Source of the DNA: Aplysia californica
Taxonomy: Eukaryota > Mollusca > Gastropoda > Aplysiida > Aplysiidae
NCBI RefSeq assembly: GCF_000002075.1
Contig: NW_004797546.1
Span: 618,939 to 682,938, forward strand
Reading direction: 5' to 3'
Length of the DNA: 64,000 nucleotides
A program made the translations under genes and the position numbers. Shown here one piece after another: positions 12,741 through 24,900 of the stretch; positions within the stretch are counted from its first letter, which is position 1; each line of letters starts with the position of its first letter. The notes under the pieces were generated by a model. The model was not told where the DNA came from. It saw only the letters and a program-made list of their open reading frames with translations, and made no database searches.

Positions 12741-13964
12741 AAACTGGATTTTTTAAATAAAAATTAAAAAATAGATTTTTAAAATTTAAATCAGATTTTT
12801 TTTATTTAAATCGGATTTTTTAAATTTTTTATATTTTTTTAAAAATGTCGACACAGTTTGGGATTTTTGGTCGCTAAAAGTATGTTCTTTTAGTGCAAAA
12901 TGCATTGTCTTTATTTTAACTAATGATTAATTTAAACAACTGCAATTTTAGAAAGCCTTAATCTGCTATCAGTGAATTATGGCTACAGACAAAAAATGAA
13001 GAAAATGTCAGTCTAAAAGGAAGGGGGGGGGGGGGGGGTAATTATGCATAGATAAACTTGCATTTTATTTTTATTACAGTGTGTGTGTGAGCACGCGCTT
13101 GTGTTTGTCTAGAAAGAAAAAGAAAATGCTAATTTCAATAATGAAAAAAAAGTAAATTGAATACTGTATTATTTTACTACTTACAGTGACAGGGGGGGAA
13201 AGCAGACTTTTAAGCAATTTTAGTCAACTAAGCCTTATCTTATATCTGTTTTATAAAACCCAGGAAAGGAATTCTGAATGTTTAAAGATGTAAAAACAGA
13301 AAACATTTTTAAAGTGATTTAAATCACTGAGTTTTATTTTTTAAATCAAGTTGATTTAAATTTTAAAAAATCAACTGATTTAAATCGACCCGATTTAAAT
13401 CAACCCAACCCTGGTTTTCAATTATGAAAAAAAAGTAAATTGAGAACTGTATTATTTTACAGTGACAGGGGGGAAAGCAGACTTTTAAGCATGATTATAT
13501 TAGTCTACTAAACCTTATATCCGTTTAAAATAAAACCAAGGAAAGGAATTCTGAAAGTATAAATATGTAAAAACTGAATACATTTTTTTGAAAAGTGATT
13601 TAAATCACTGATTTTTATTTTTAAAATCAAATTGATTTAAATTTTTTTTTAATCAACTGATTTAAATCAACCCAGCTCTGGTTTCAATTATGGAAAAAAA
13701 AGTAAATTGAATACTGTATTATTTTACAGTGAAAGGGGGGAAATCAGACTTTTAAGCATGATTATATTAGTCTACTGAACCTTATATCTGTTTTATGAAA
13801 CCAAGGAAAGGAATTCTGAATGTTGAAATGTGTAAAAACCGAATAAAAATTATTTTTAAAAAAAGTGATTTAAATCACCGATTTTTATTTTAAAAATCAA
13901 GTTGATTTAAATTTAAAAAATCAACTGATTTAAATCAACCTGATTTAAATCAACCCAACCCTGA
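12741..13964 (+). repeat. GATTTAAATC-rich element with three tandem ~275-bp units
   Basis: Three tandem copies (about 13135-13412, 13413-13681 and 13682-13964) each start near AAAAAAAAGTAAATTGA, run through GGAAAGGAATTCTGAA, and end in palindromic GATTTAAATC repeats closed by AACCCAACCCTG. A related AT-rich GATTTAAATC block at 12741-12845 and a unique middle look like the left part of the same element. Together they resemble a non-autonomous DNA transposon whose right end has been tandemly tripled. No coding capacity seen. Confidence 0.7.
13024..13040. repeat. Poly-G run
   Basis: A run of about 16 G residues inside the unique middle part of the surrounding repeat. Such runs often vary in assembly. 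Confidence 0.8.
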
Positions 13965-14012
13965 CTAATTGTCCTTCATCTGTAACAGGGTTAAAACCAT
14001 ATTTTGCCACTA

Positions 14013-15018
14013 CAGTAGTCTCCGTCTAAACGCACACCATACAAAAGCACGCTCCGCTCAAACGCACGCTTTCGTCATATGACGGGTTTTTTACTATATA
14101 ATATAGACGTACAAACGCACAGTCACTCCCTCTAAACGCACGCTCCGATCCGCGAAACACGCCGACAAGTTAAGCTTGGCAAGGGAAAATTTTCACTACA
14201 ACCTGCACAAACTGCATACGGCAAGCCTAGAATTTACTAGAAAACCGGATATTTGGTGACAGTGCCCCTCGCGCCGGACAAAGAGAGTGATAGACAGCGT
14301 TTACACACCCTACTTTCCACTGACGCATAGGTCTCGGTCTCGGGCTGGTCGGTTAAATGTTGGGGGGACTGAAATGTTTTTTGATTGGTTACTGGAAATG
14401 TATCTTTGAGAGAAGGTTTCTGACTGGTGTTTGAGTTTGAGTGACTGCGTGTAATGTTTAGTTAGATCTAGGCCTGGTGCGAAATGCGTAAAAGCCGTAA
14501 AACACTAGACACGCTTATATAGGATTAAAGATTAGCCAAGTAAGCCTAATAATAAGCTGCGCTCAAAGAACTTATAACTTACTTGTTCAACGAATCACAA
14601 GAGAAAATGTTTCTCGAGGATGATTCTGCATGAATTTACGGTCGGGGACGGTCGCTTGGAAAGCCACGTGGCTGGTCCGTCGACTCTATGACTATCACCA
14701 ACCGTTTCCTCATTGGCTATCTGTTCCCGACGTTTATAGTATATTAAATATATTCATTACTTTGAGTTTGTTTCCTCCCCCCCCCCCCCCGCCTTTGTAT
14801 TCTTAACCCCTGTCGGGGAATCCTTCACAAAACAGTCACGTGTCGTCACCTTATCTGCCAAAATGACCCCCTCCTCCAAGGGAGGTCACTAGAGTAATAA
14901 GGAATTGAGATGACTGCGTCCCTTCCTCCCCTTGCAAAGGTTCATGTAAACGCACGCTCCGTGTAAACACACGCTCAGGAGCCCTCCTGAGCACCATGCG
15001 TTTAGGCGGAGACTACTG
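14013..15018. mobile_element. Tc1/mariner/pogo-like non-autonomous DNA transposon (~1 kb)
   Basis: The left end CAGTAGTCTCCGTCTAAACG is mirrored at the right end with one mismatch over about 22 bases. TA flanks both ends (14011-14012 and 15019-15020), the target duplication of Tc1/mariner/pogo elements. The motif ACGCACGCTCCG recurs beside both ends, like subterminal transposase-binding repeats. There is no transposase frame. A related right end lies at about 59690. Confidence 0.8.
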
Positions 15019-15020
15019 TA

Positions 15021-18000
15021 TTGAAAAAAAAGTAGAGAGAAACGCCATACCTTTTTTTACTTTACTGTAAAGCAGGATAAAACAGATTTAGGCTTTTTAC
15101 TTGTGACAACAACAATATGCGTAAAAATCCGATTAAATGAGTTGCTTTTTGGAGTCTTAGCACGTTTTATGGACTGGTAGCAAGTGTATTCACAAAGAAA
15201 CTCCCTTACATCAGTGGTAACGTCACAAATTAAAATAAATAGATGACTGAGTACATGAGTGGTAAAGACACACTGACTTGAGGTATTAGGCAACAGAATA
15301 ATAGATACTTTAAAAACCTATTTCTATGCAAAGAAACACTCCTCTACCTGGAAATAAGTAAATGCAGATACAAAAATAAAATATGGCACACAGAGTACCC
15401 CACCCTCCAAGAAAAATAATAGAGCAAAAGTTCAGCACAGACCCCCATCCCCCAATTCCTTAAAAATCAGTAGGTCTATTAGGGGATCTGTTGTTCATTG
15501 TTGCCTTTATCACAGCTGTTGTCAAAACACATTTAATATGTCGCATTGTGGAAGAGCCTAGGAGAATAATTATAAACTATAATATCAAATGGATGAGGTA
15601 AACATCAAACATCTAAAACATCGCTTACAGCTGTGAACAAGATGATATTGCTGAACACATTTATCCCAGAAGCTCAGTGAGATGAAAATGCTTAACCTTC
15701 AAACATTTCTGAATGAGATGTTTTGAGAGGATCATTCACATAAAAGCTGAATAAATGTGAATATATTTATATATTTTGATTTATCTGAATTCAACTTTGC
15801 ATTTGTCATTGCAATCCATACTAGCAAGATTATTTTTTAAAGTTCACTTTGTATCTAAGATTTTTAACATCAAAGCAAATTCACATCTTCGAGCTCTTTT
15901 TAGGAAAATGGTGCTTCTTGTAGCACAAGGGAATAACCCAGCTGTAAAGTCAATGAAGAAAATAAAGTCAAGGCTATCTGATTTCCCTCCATGAAAGTTT
16001 GAGCCAACAGACATCAGAAATGAGACAGAAAAAGGATTAACTTAAATCTATATAAAAGAGTTGAAACTCTTTTAAGACTTTTATTTTTTAAATCTACACA
16101 GGACAACAGGAGTGAAAACATTCAGAGGGTTCAGAAAAAGTCTCCTCTATTTTTTAAGCTTTTCCTTAAACTTTAAAAGAGGGTTCTTCTTGCCATGTGC
16201 CTTTGTATAATTTCTCAAACATAGTAGGCTACATTTTTACTGAATTAAAACATTTTTGGTAGACTGTCATTTAGACAGAGTGGTGCTGTTAATTTTTTAC
16301 ACCACATTCACAGCAAGTAAATCACTCTGTCTACATTTTCTGTGTCACAAACAGAGGACCTCTCACTACTCCCTGAAAAACATAAGATTAGCAAACTTAA
16401 AATATGGATAAGGTGTAAGCTAATTTTTGCATAAATATTTAGCGTTACGAAACATTGCTCAGCCTAGTACATGTAGGCCTACAGTAAGAGCGGAAAATAC
16501 AACCAGCAAGACCAGTACATTTCACAGCCACGTTGTATGACAACAACTTTTCAATCAGCAAATAAATTGATAAAAAAGAATACCACAGTTATACATAAAT
16601 GTGTTGCTAGGTTTGTATATTGGTAAGTTCAACCCACACTATTAGGAAAACCAATTTGCATCATGGTTGTATTTAGAAATTCATATCTGTTCATCAAACC
16701 CAGAGAGCAAGATATACAAACAAGAAAGGAATTCCACAATCTAAAAAAAATCTTTGTTATTATGACAAACATGTGCATATCTAGGACAGAAAACAACATT
16801 CTTTCAAGTAAATATCCTCTTTGTCAACACTAATAATGCACTGTGAAACAGCATTACCCTGACAGCCAGTTCTGCTTCAAACATCCTTTGGCGAACACAC
16901 ATCATGAAAAAATGATAGATTGCAAACTGCCCATTAAGAAAACCTGAAAATCTTAAGTTAAAACGTTAAAATCAACACACAGTTATTTCTTTTGTCCCTG
17001 GCAGATAATTCATTAACAGAAAATGCATTATTGTCAACGTGTTATTCCAGTACAACCTAAAGGCCCATTCTGACATTCTGAAATTTTGTATAAACAATCA
17101 TTTTGATCAACTTTGACTACAAAAAACTGCACACCTTTCTTAAATAGTTTTATTTAAAAAATCATGAGGTAGAGTACTTTCCTCTCTAATTTTAGCAGTT
17201 TTCACTTCATTTACTCATGGGCTTGTAATTTCACTCAACAATACATGGAGAACTTCATTATAGTTGTCGGTATTACCAAACTTACTCGCCCTTTGAGAGC
17301 AAAATTCTTTAAGTTAAGGTTATAAAAAAACCCAGAGTAACAAGGTTAACTTCTTGGGTCCCAAAGATTTAATTAGAGTACAAGAGAGCAGATTGGATGC
17401 TGTATATTACCTCCGATCAGGTGATGACAACTTTGTCTATAATTGTCAAAATTTCGAGAAAAAAATGTACAAAATTAGTGTTCAAAACCAAGATGCATGT
17501 CTGTGAAAACACAAAGGAATTTAAACCATCCTCATTTAGAAAGACCCCTGAAATAGCCAGACCAAAACCTGGTTGTGAAAGGAGGAGGATTGGGCACAGT
17601 TCAACTCCGCCTTGTGACACAAAGCTAGGGATAATAGAAATAAATATTTTTTTAAATTTCAACATCTGAGAAAGATAAAATAAATGTACAAATTAAGACT
17701 TTGATTAACAATTGTAAAGATATTATCACCAGTTTTTACATACATATAAAATATACTCTTGAAGCATAACATAGTCCCTATAATTTTCAAATACGCACTT
17801 AGATATACAAAATAAGCATGGGATAAAGACCTCTCAGTATACTTTTCTAAAGCACAAAATCTCTGATTACATAGCCCATCTCTAATACGATGACGTTACA
17901 GTACCGGCTGGAAAGCCAATTAAAACCACCCGAAAACAACCAATGTAAAAAAATGCTACATTGAGAACAGCCATCCACACTGCAGTTCTGTATGATACCT

Positions 18001-18178
18001 ACTAGCAAAAAGTCACAACCGTCGAATATGGTTGTATTCCTGTAAGAACACTGCTTGACTTCAAATACAAAATGTTGTTTTATTTATCTTTTATGCCATT
18101 TGAGCGGCATTTAACAAAGATATCACAGAATACTCCACTCATAAGGCAAGAAAAATGAGAGCACCGACTTCAGTCTCA
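15021..18178. other. Intergenic / NAPEPLD 3' flank
   Basis: AT-rich sequence with no convincing protein frame or structured repeat. The right part is probably NAPEPLD 3' UTR, since that gene reads leftward and its stop is at 18179. Confidence 0.4.
18079..18084 (-). terminator. Candidate poly(A) signal for NAPEPLD
   Basis: TTTATT on the plus strand, AATAAA on the minus strand, about 95 bases after the stop codon. Further signals exist downstream, so longer 3' ends are possible. Confidence 0.35.
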
Positions 18179-21100
18179 TTAATCCACATCATCAAAGTGA
18201 TCTGATCCAACCAGGAGGATTTCTCCATGTTTGACTGTGAAGAAAGACGAAGGTTTCATGTTGCGGTTTTGCACCTCTGTTCCCAGTAACTCCTTTGGCT
18301 CCAAATAAGGCTGTTAAAAGAGTGTAGAATTGAAACATTATATGAAAAGAGAGCATTTGAATTAAATAATAAGTAGAAACAACGAGCGCAAAAGAAGATT
18401 AAAGATAAACCTTCAAAAAATGAATCTACAAAAAAAAGTACAAAAGATAATTATTTTCATCATCCTAGTTGACAGCTTCTGTTCTATGACGTTTCTCACT
18501 AAACTTTTCTAAAATAAGATTTTTAACAAAAAAGCAACCCTTCATCCCTAATATCATCCTGACTGTTTCCAACACTCACTCAGGTAACAAACTACAAAGA
18601 CATCTATGCTCTAAAACATAATATAAGCCCTCATGGCCACTAAAATATACATTTTTAAAAGACAAACAAAGTAACGGTTACCGGAAAGATCGAAAGTAAA
18701 ATTATACAGCATTATTGTCCTAAAACCATTGTACAATGTTAACACTTGAGAAACCAAAATCATCTTAATTCATTCGTGTTTTCAAAAAATACCACACATG
18801 TAGGCCTACAACGGATGAAGTAAAATATAACAAATGAGATCTAAAATATGTAGCCAGAAGCCATTTTTTCCTAGTAAAGAGAAAACCATAAAAAAAAAAA
18901 AAACAATATCAAAAGAAGCAAAACAATTTTCTCAAATTAGCAAATTTACAAGGATTGTTAGAGAAAAAGACCATGTTTTTTGGGGGGGGTCTTTTTAATC
19001 ACTGCATGGAGCTGTCAATGAGATGTCAAGTGTAAACATCATAGGAGAAATTAAGCAAAGCTTATAGTCACACCATAGAGGTATCATCTGCTAACATTTC
19101 TATGACATTACCAAAGATCACGAGTCATGCTTCCTACTTACGGTTACGTAGAGTATATTTAATAATAAAATCTACGACTTGGTTCCAAATTAAACATATC
19201 TGATACAAACTCCTCCACCCCTCCCATTTTCAACCAGCTCTCAAACATAATCTGAATACTCAATTAAATAAGATAAACAAAGGTAGATCACCATATGGTT
19301 CTATGCATCCCAAATCTAAAGCAAAATGGAAAGCTTGTTAAAATCCACCCCTAAGATATTGTCTTATGAATAAAAACACAAGTACTATGAAGAATACAAT
19401 AGGGCTTTCTGTAAGTTTACTTTAAAAAACAACGAAAAAAAGACTTACCTCATTGGTAAGTGCAAAAGTCCCCCAGTGGATTCCTATTGATGCTTGTGAC
19501 TTAATGTCATGATGAACGTTGACTGCATTTGCTGGATCTATGTGCATATTGGACATCAAATGTCTGAAATGCATTGAATACACATAAAAATACATGAAAA
19601 AATATATGTCTGTATCAAACCCCCCAAGCGATACTCGAGAGAAAGAAAACTTCTACCCTGCTAACAATAATGTTTCTTACATATAAAAAAAAGATGAATC
19701 TTTAAAAATCCATTGAAAGAACAGATATCTTCAACATGGTTATTACCCGTAATGTAGCAATGACTCATGAAACTCATTCACCCTAACAAATATGACCAGC
19801 TTACTGAAAATATTCACTAAAACATATTTTAAAAAAACAAAAAAGGGTACAGTAGAACACGGATAGGTAAAACTCAGAAGACTCGAAATCACACATCCGT
19901 CAAACTGTGCCTGCGGTCCCCGATTTTTCTCTCTTCATCTTTGTAAGAAAATTACCCGAACCTCAAACACAAACATGGAATAGTTGAACTAATTGCACCG
20001 CCGTAGAGGTCTAAACTCAATGTCCTTTAAGGTGCAATAAGGACGAGACTTCTAGACCCTTCTTGTGACAAGACCACACCAGAAGAAATCCTCAGAGCTA
20101 GTGCCCTGGAGACAGAGGACTCATATGCTGAAACTCCAATTCATGCATTCACAGATGGGTCAGCAACAAAAGCTACACAGAATGCTGGATACGGATCTAT
20201 CATCAAATATCGAAACAACCTTGGAGAGAAGAAGCAGACCCAACTATTTGGCCCATGTGGAACATACAGCTCCAGCTATGACGCAGAGAGAGTTGCCATA
20301 GTAAAGACCCCGGAGCAGATCACCCAAGACTTTTTTGAAGGCACAGGGAATGTTGTTGTCTTCTCTGACTCAATGTCAGTACTTCCAGTCTTCGAGGCAG
20401 GAGGAGACTACAGAGGTGACAGGAACATTTTCAGCCTTGTAAAACAAATGGGCACTTCCTATGGCGTCCGGGTCACATTGCCTGGCCATTCTGCAGTACC
20501 AGGGAATGAGACTGAGGACCAGCTATCAAAGACTGGAGCTAGCCAGCCCCAGACAGACACAGCTGCCTCTTTACAGACCTGCAGAGGGATCATCAAAGCC
20601 AAAAGCAGAGATGAGTGGCTAAACAGATGGGCCAACGCAGAAACAGGAAGATCTCTCTTCGGGTACATGAACAAACCCAACCCCAAAGACCCTTCAAATT
20701 TTTTATGTAGAGCCGATCAGACATTGATCTTCAGAGCCTGCACAGGACACTTACACACCAACAAGCACATAAACAGAATTAACCCCATGTGGGAACCCCA
20801 TTGCAGACACTGTGACTACCCTGAGGAGACCGTTGAACATCTCCTTCACTGCCCAAACCTGGCAGTTCTTCGACGCAGGCTCCTACACACACCTACAGAC
20901 TTACAAAGCCTACTCTACTCTGGCGTTGACCAGATGACAAGGACATTTAGTAACATGAGGGAGGCATTGCGCTACCAAGAGCGAAATGCTAGCAGCTAGA
21001 GGGATTTGAAAACAACAACAAGGTGCACTTGAGAAAAAATTATAATTATAAAAATGATATTAAAGAACAGAAAAAGGCACGGTCAGTATAATACCACCTT

Positions 21101-21836
21101 CCCCTCACCACAGAAGCAACTAGCTTTGTTGCTTTTAGCACGCTGCTTGACACACGCACCCCATTATTATCTAGCTAGGCTGGTGTGGAGAGGGCGAGAG
21201 GAAAGGATGTGCATCATATGACCTATTGTTTTGCCCCTAAAGTAGCAAACATTGTTGCTTTCCTTGATTCTCTGACACAGCCGATGCCATGACACTGTTC
21301 AAGTACCCCTTTAACTACAGATCCCTCGAACTACCGAGACCGGTCCCGAAGAATTCGAGCTATCTGTGTTGTACTGTATACATGTATATATATATATATG
21401 TGTGTGTCACGACGCGGTGGAATCAGGCGCCAGTCAATTTTTTGGCATGTGGAGTTATTGGTATCATTTCAAAGCTGATTTATTTGCCTTGCTTTGAATG
21501 AAATAAAAGTCCAGTTATCTTGAATAGAACTCAAGATATTTGCGATAGAAGGAGGTGAGGTTGCCATTTTTCAGTGTTGAAATTAGCGAGAAAATGGTCG
21601 CCAAAGTTTGGTAACTTCAATAGCTAAAGAGTCTTTGAAAACTGAAAAATGACACATTTCAAGTTTTTAATCAATGTTTTTCAGTAAAATTCAGTTGGAA
21701 ATGTGTTTTTATATGGACATAAAAGAGTTTAAACCAAAAAATAAAAATTTGATTAAAATTTCCTAACTGGCGGAAAAATGACTGTTTCTCTGATTTCGTT
21801 ATTTTGATGAGCGCCTGATTTCACCACGCTGCCTCA

Positions 21837-21904
<68 letters not shown>

Positions 21905-24900
21905 TTTTAAACCTTTTTATATTGGACACTAGCTTGAGGCAGACAAAGAACCATGTCACCTTAGATGTCCTACATTCATGATGCCGTCTTATAAAAATAT
22001 CAAAGTATATTCTAAAACTTTGTTTTATTGATTACTTATATTGAACCAAGCTGGTAAAATGACAAGCCCTCCTTCAGACATCAGTACTTTATAAAGACTT
22101 TGCCTTCAGTAATTCAAAACAGTTTCTGCCAAAATGTTTTGATCAAGTAATGGCAATCTCAACACAAGACATTACAAAAACATTAAAAATAGTAAACTAT
22201 CATTATTTTCTCAGAAAAAAAAAAGAAAAATAGATATACCTAGGGCTGTAAGCTCCTATAGGTATTGTAGACAAAGTAAATGGACCATATCTCTTTCCAA
22301 TCTGAGTATGCCCTTCACAGTATCCAGTGTCTCCACAGAAATGGAAGTTGTGTTTGGGCCCAACAACACACCAGCTGCACCATAGCACCTGAGGAGGAAC
22401 AAAAACATGTCTCTGAGGCTAAGTTTCGCACTCCTCTCCCAACAATGGTCTGCAGGTAGCAGGGTCTCAAACTTAAATCAAGTTGAAGAATGTATATTTG
22501 GAGAAAAAAATTAGCTCATTAAAACAACAATGACATGGTAAAACTGCACAAGTGATGAGTCTGTTCTGAATTTGAGTGAGTGGTCAGAGTGCCAGTGACT
22601 ATTTACGTACTATTTTGAAGAAGAATAGTATTCATTAATAGTGGAAATTACCATAACAGCTCTCTGTACTCTGGAAGATTTCGTAACAATCTTAACTCTT
22701 ATCCTGCGTCTGTGCCCAGATGCGTATCTTATCAGCAACCGATTACGTCGGACTCGCCGGGCAGGCCGCCGGGGTCACTCGGTGTGTACTGTTGGTGAAC
22801 AGCGCGCGCGCCGGGAAACGCGTGTTTTCGCCATGAATACCGCGGGAGTGTGTTAACTGATGATGAAATAACGCTCTATCCTTCATAGCATTCTATTTAT
22901 AAAGTGTTACAAACACATGAATAACCCCCTCTCACAAACTGATAAGACATTACGAGTAGTTACGCCCATTTGAATAACCTTTCTGGACGCTCTTGTTGTT
23001 ATGAATGACCTGAGGTTCGAAAAGGGATAATTTAGGTCAATTTCCGAATGTTTTACACTCAAATTGTTCTTTGTACCTGCACAAGGGTATTCAAAACTAT
23101 TAAACAAGCTCATCTTTTATCAGGTAGTATCATTTCATACAAAATCAAGCTCATTTGAAATATTTTGTATAGAAAAATGGAAGTCTTGTTTCCTGACTAT
23201 CCTTTCGAGCTCCTCATGTCTAAGTGGGTCAATTTCTTCTATAATTTCATTGGACGAACATCTAGAGCTATCAACTTGGCATGTTTTGAATGAGACGTAT
23301 GCCTCGATTACGAACCAACGCAGGTGGTTCTAAAAGAAGGCCACAAACGCACACAAACTCAAGCAGACTGACGCACACACACTTGACCTGCGTGAATGGG
23401 GATCCGACTCGGGACCCGAATGACACGTAAGAGGATGCGCGTGCGCTGAGCCAGGAGCTACACTGACTCGGGACCAGAACGCAGGCGAGGTGCCGAAATA
23501 GGCTTATCGGGCTACATAAACCCGGCTCCCGCAGGATGAGGGTTAACAAGTGTTTCGAATCAGTAACCTTGGTGCAAGTCAGGTTACTCAAGTATGATGA
23601 AAATTTAAGACGAATAGAAGAGAACAGGCAACATGTCACATTGAAATTTATAAATGTTAAAAATCACAGGGAAACAAAAAAATTGAAAAAAAAAGGTCAT
23701 TTCTACTCTCAATACTTGTGAAAAGGCAATATTCAAAATCACACCACCTCGGAGTACCTTATTTTCATCACTTCCTGTTCTTCTGCTCCAATGCTGAGAC
23801 GGAGTGCACGCTACTTTCACATTGAGGTTTTCGTTGAACACATTCTCCTGCCACCAAGTCATCTCCACCACATTGTCACAACCGCGTTCATTCATCCATT
23901 TTTTTAGTCCACTTGGAACATACCATCGGAGGCTTATACCAAATCTGCCAAAGAAAAGGAAACAAACAGATTTCAGTTTGATTTCAAAGTGCTCTTTTCA
24001 TAAATAATCCTCAGAGAAAGACTAACACAAGTTTAAATATCCATGTCAGAGGAAAATGAAATATTAAAATATCCCCCCTCTGGTATTTTGTTCGTACTTT
24101 TCAAAGAAAGATCTTATTATTTCAACCTTTTCTATAAATATTAAAAAATGATAACCTTTGACTTTCCAAATGCATACACAAATGTTTACTAATGTATGTA
24201 AAAAAAAGAAATATTGGACAACTTTTCCCTCTAGAGTTGGGACCATGCTGCCGTAAAGTCCTGCCCACAAGAATGTTCCAATTATGAAATATCATTTCTA
24301 TTATAAGACTCTGTCTGCAAAGAAAACGATTGACTGAAATGATTCTGAAAATTTGCAGTAACAGGAAAGAAATTATTACCAATATGGGCCAGTGTATCCT
24401 CATCTTTCAATATGTGACATTTTAACACGTGAAAAAATGGACTACCGCAATCATTTATGCTAGTGTTACCATTTCAAAAACACTATACCTTTGATTTAAG
24501 GCAACAACAGTATTATGGTCCAAGTGGTCGTAATGTGAGTGACTGATAAGTACAAAATCCACCAGAGGAAGCTCTTCCACAGAGCAAGGTGTTGGTCGAT
24601 ACCGCTTTATGCCCACGAATTGGACAGGGGAGCACCTTTCACTGAATATAGGGTCTGTGAGAAATGTTACACCATCAAACTGAACAAGAGATGATGCATG
24701 GCCGATCCACATATGCCGAATTCCAGAGACAGGAGCTTCAGAGAACTCTGTCAAATCAGGCTGAAGGACAGGAAGGGTCCTGTCCAGTTCCTGTAATAAT
24801 ACAAAGAAATTAGTTCCCCCAACTACAACAAATTATTTACTTCAGTTCCTGTAATAATAGAAAGAGATTAGTTCCTTTAATTACAGAAAATTCTTAACAT

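Noticed and set aside
20065-20301. Methionine-initiated frame inside the LINE
   Set aside because: It overlaps the RNase H frame in another phase; the true frame carries the catalytic motifs.
22641-22856. GC-rich open frame, Arg-rich
   Set aside because: No domain or splice context; it lies in a NAPEPLD intron and looks like a local GC-rich repeat or CpG patch.
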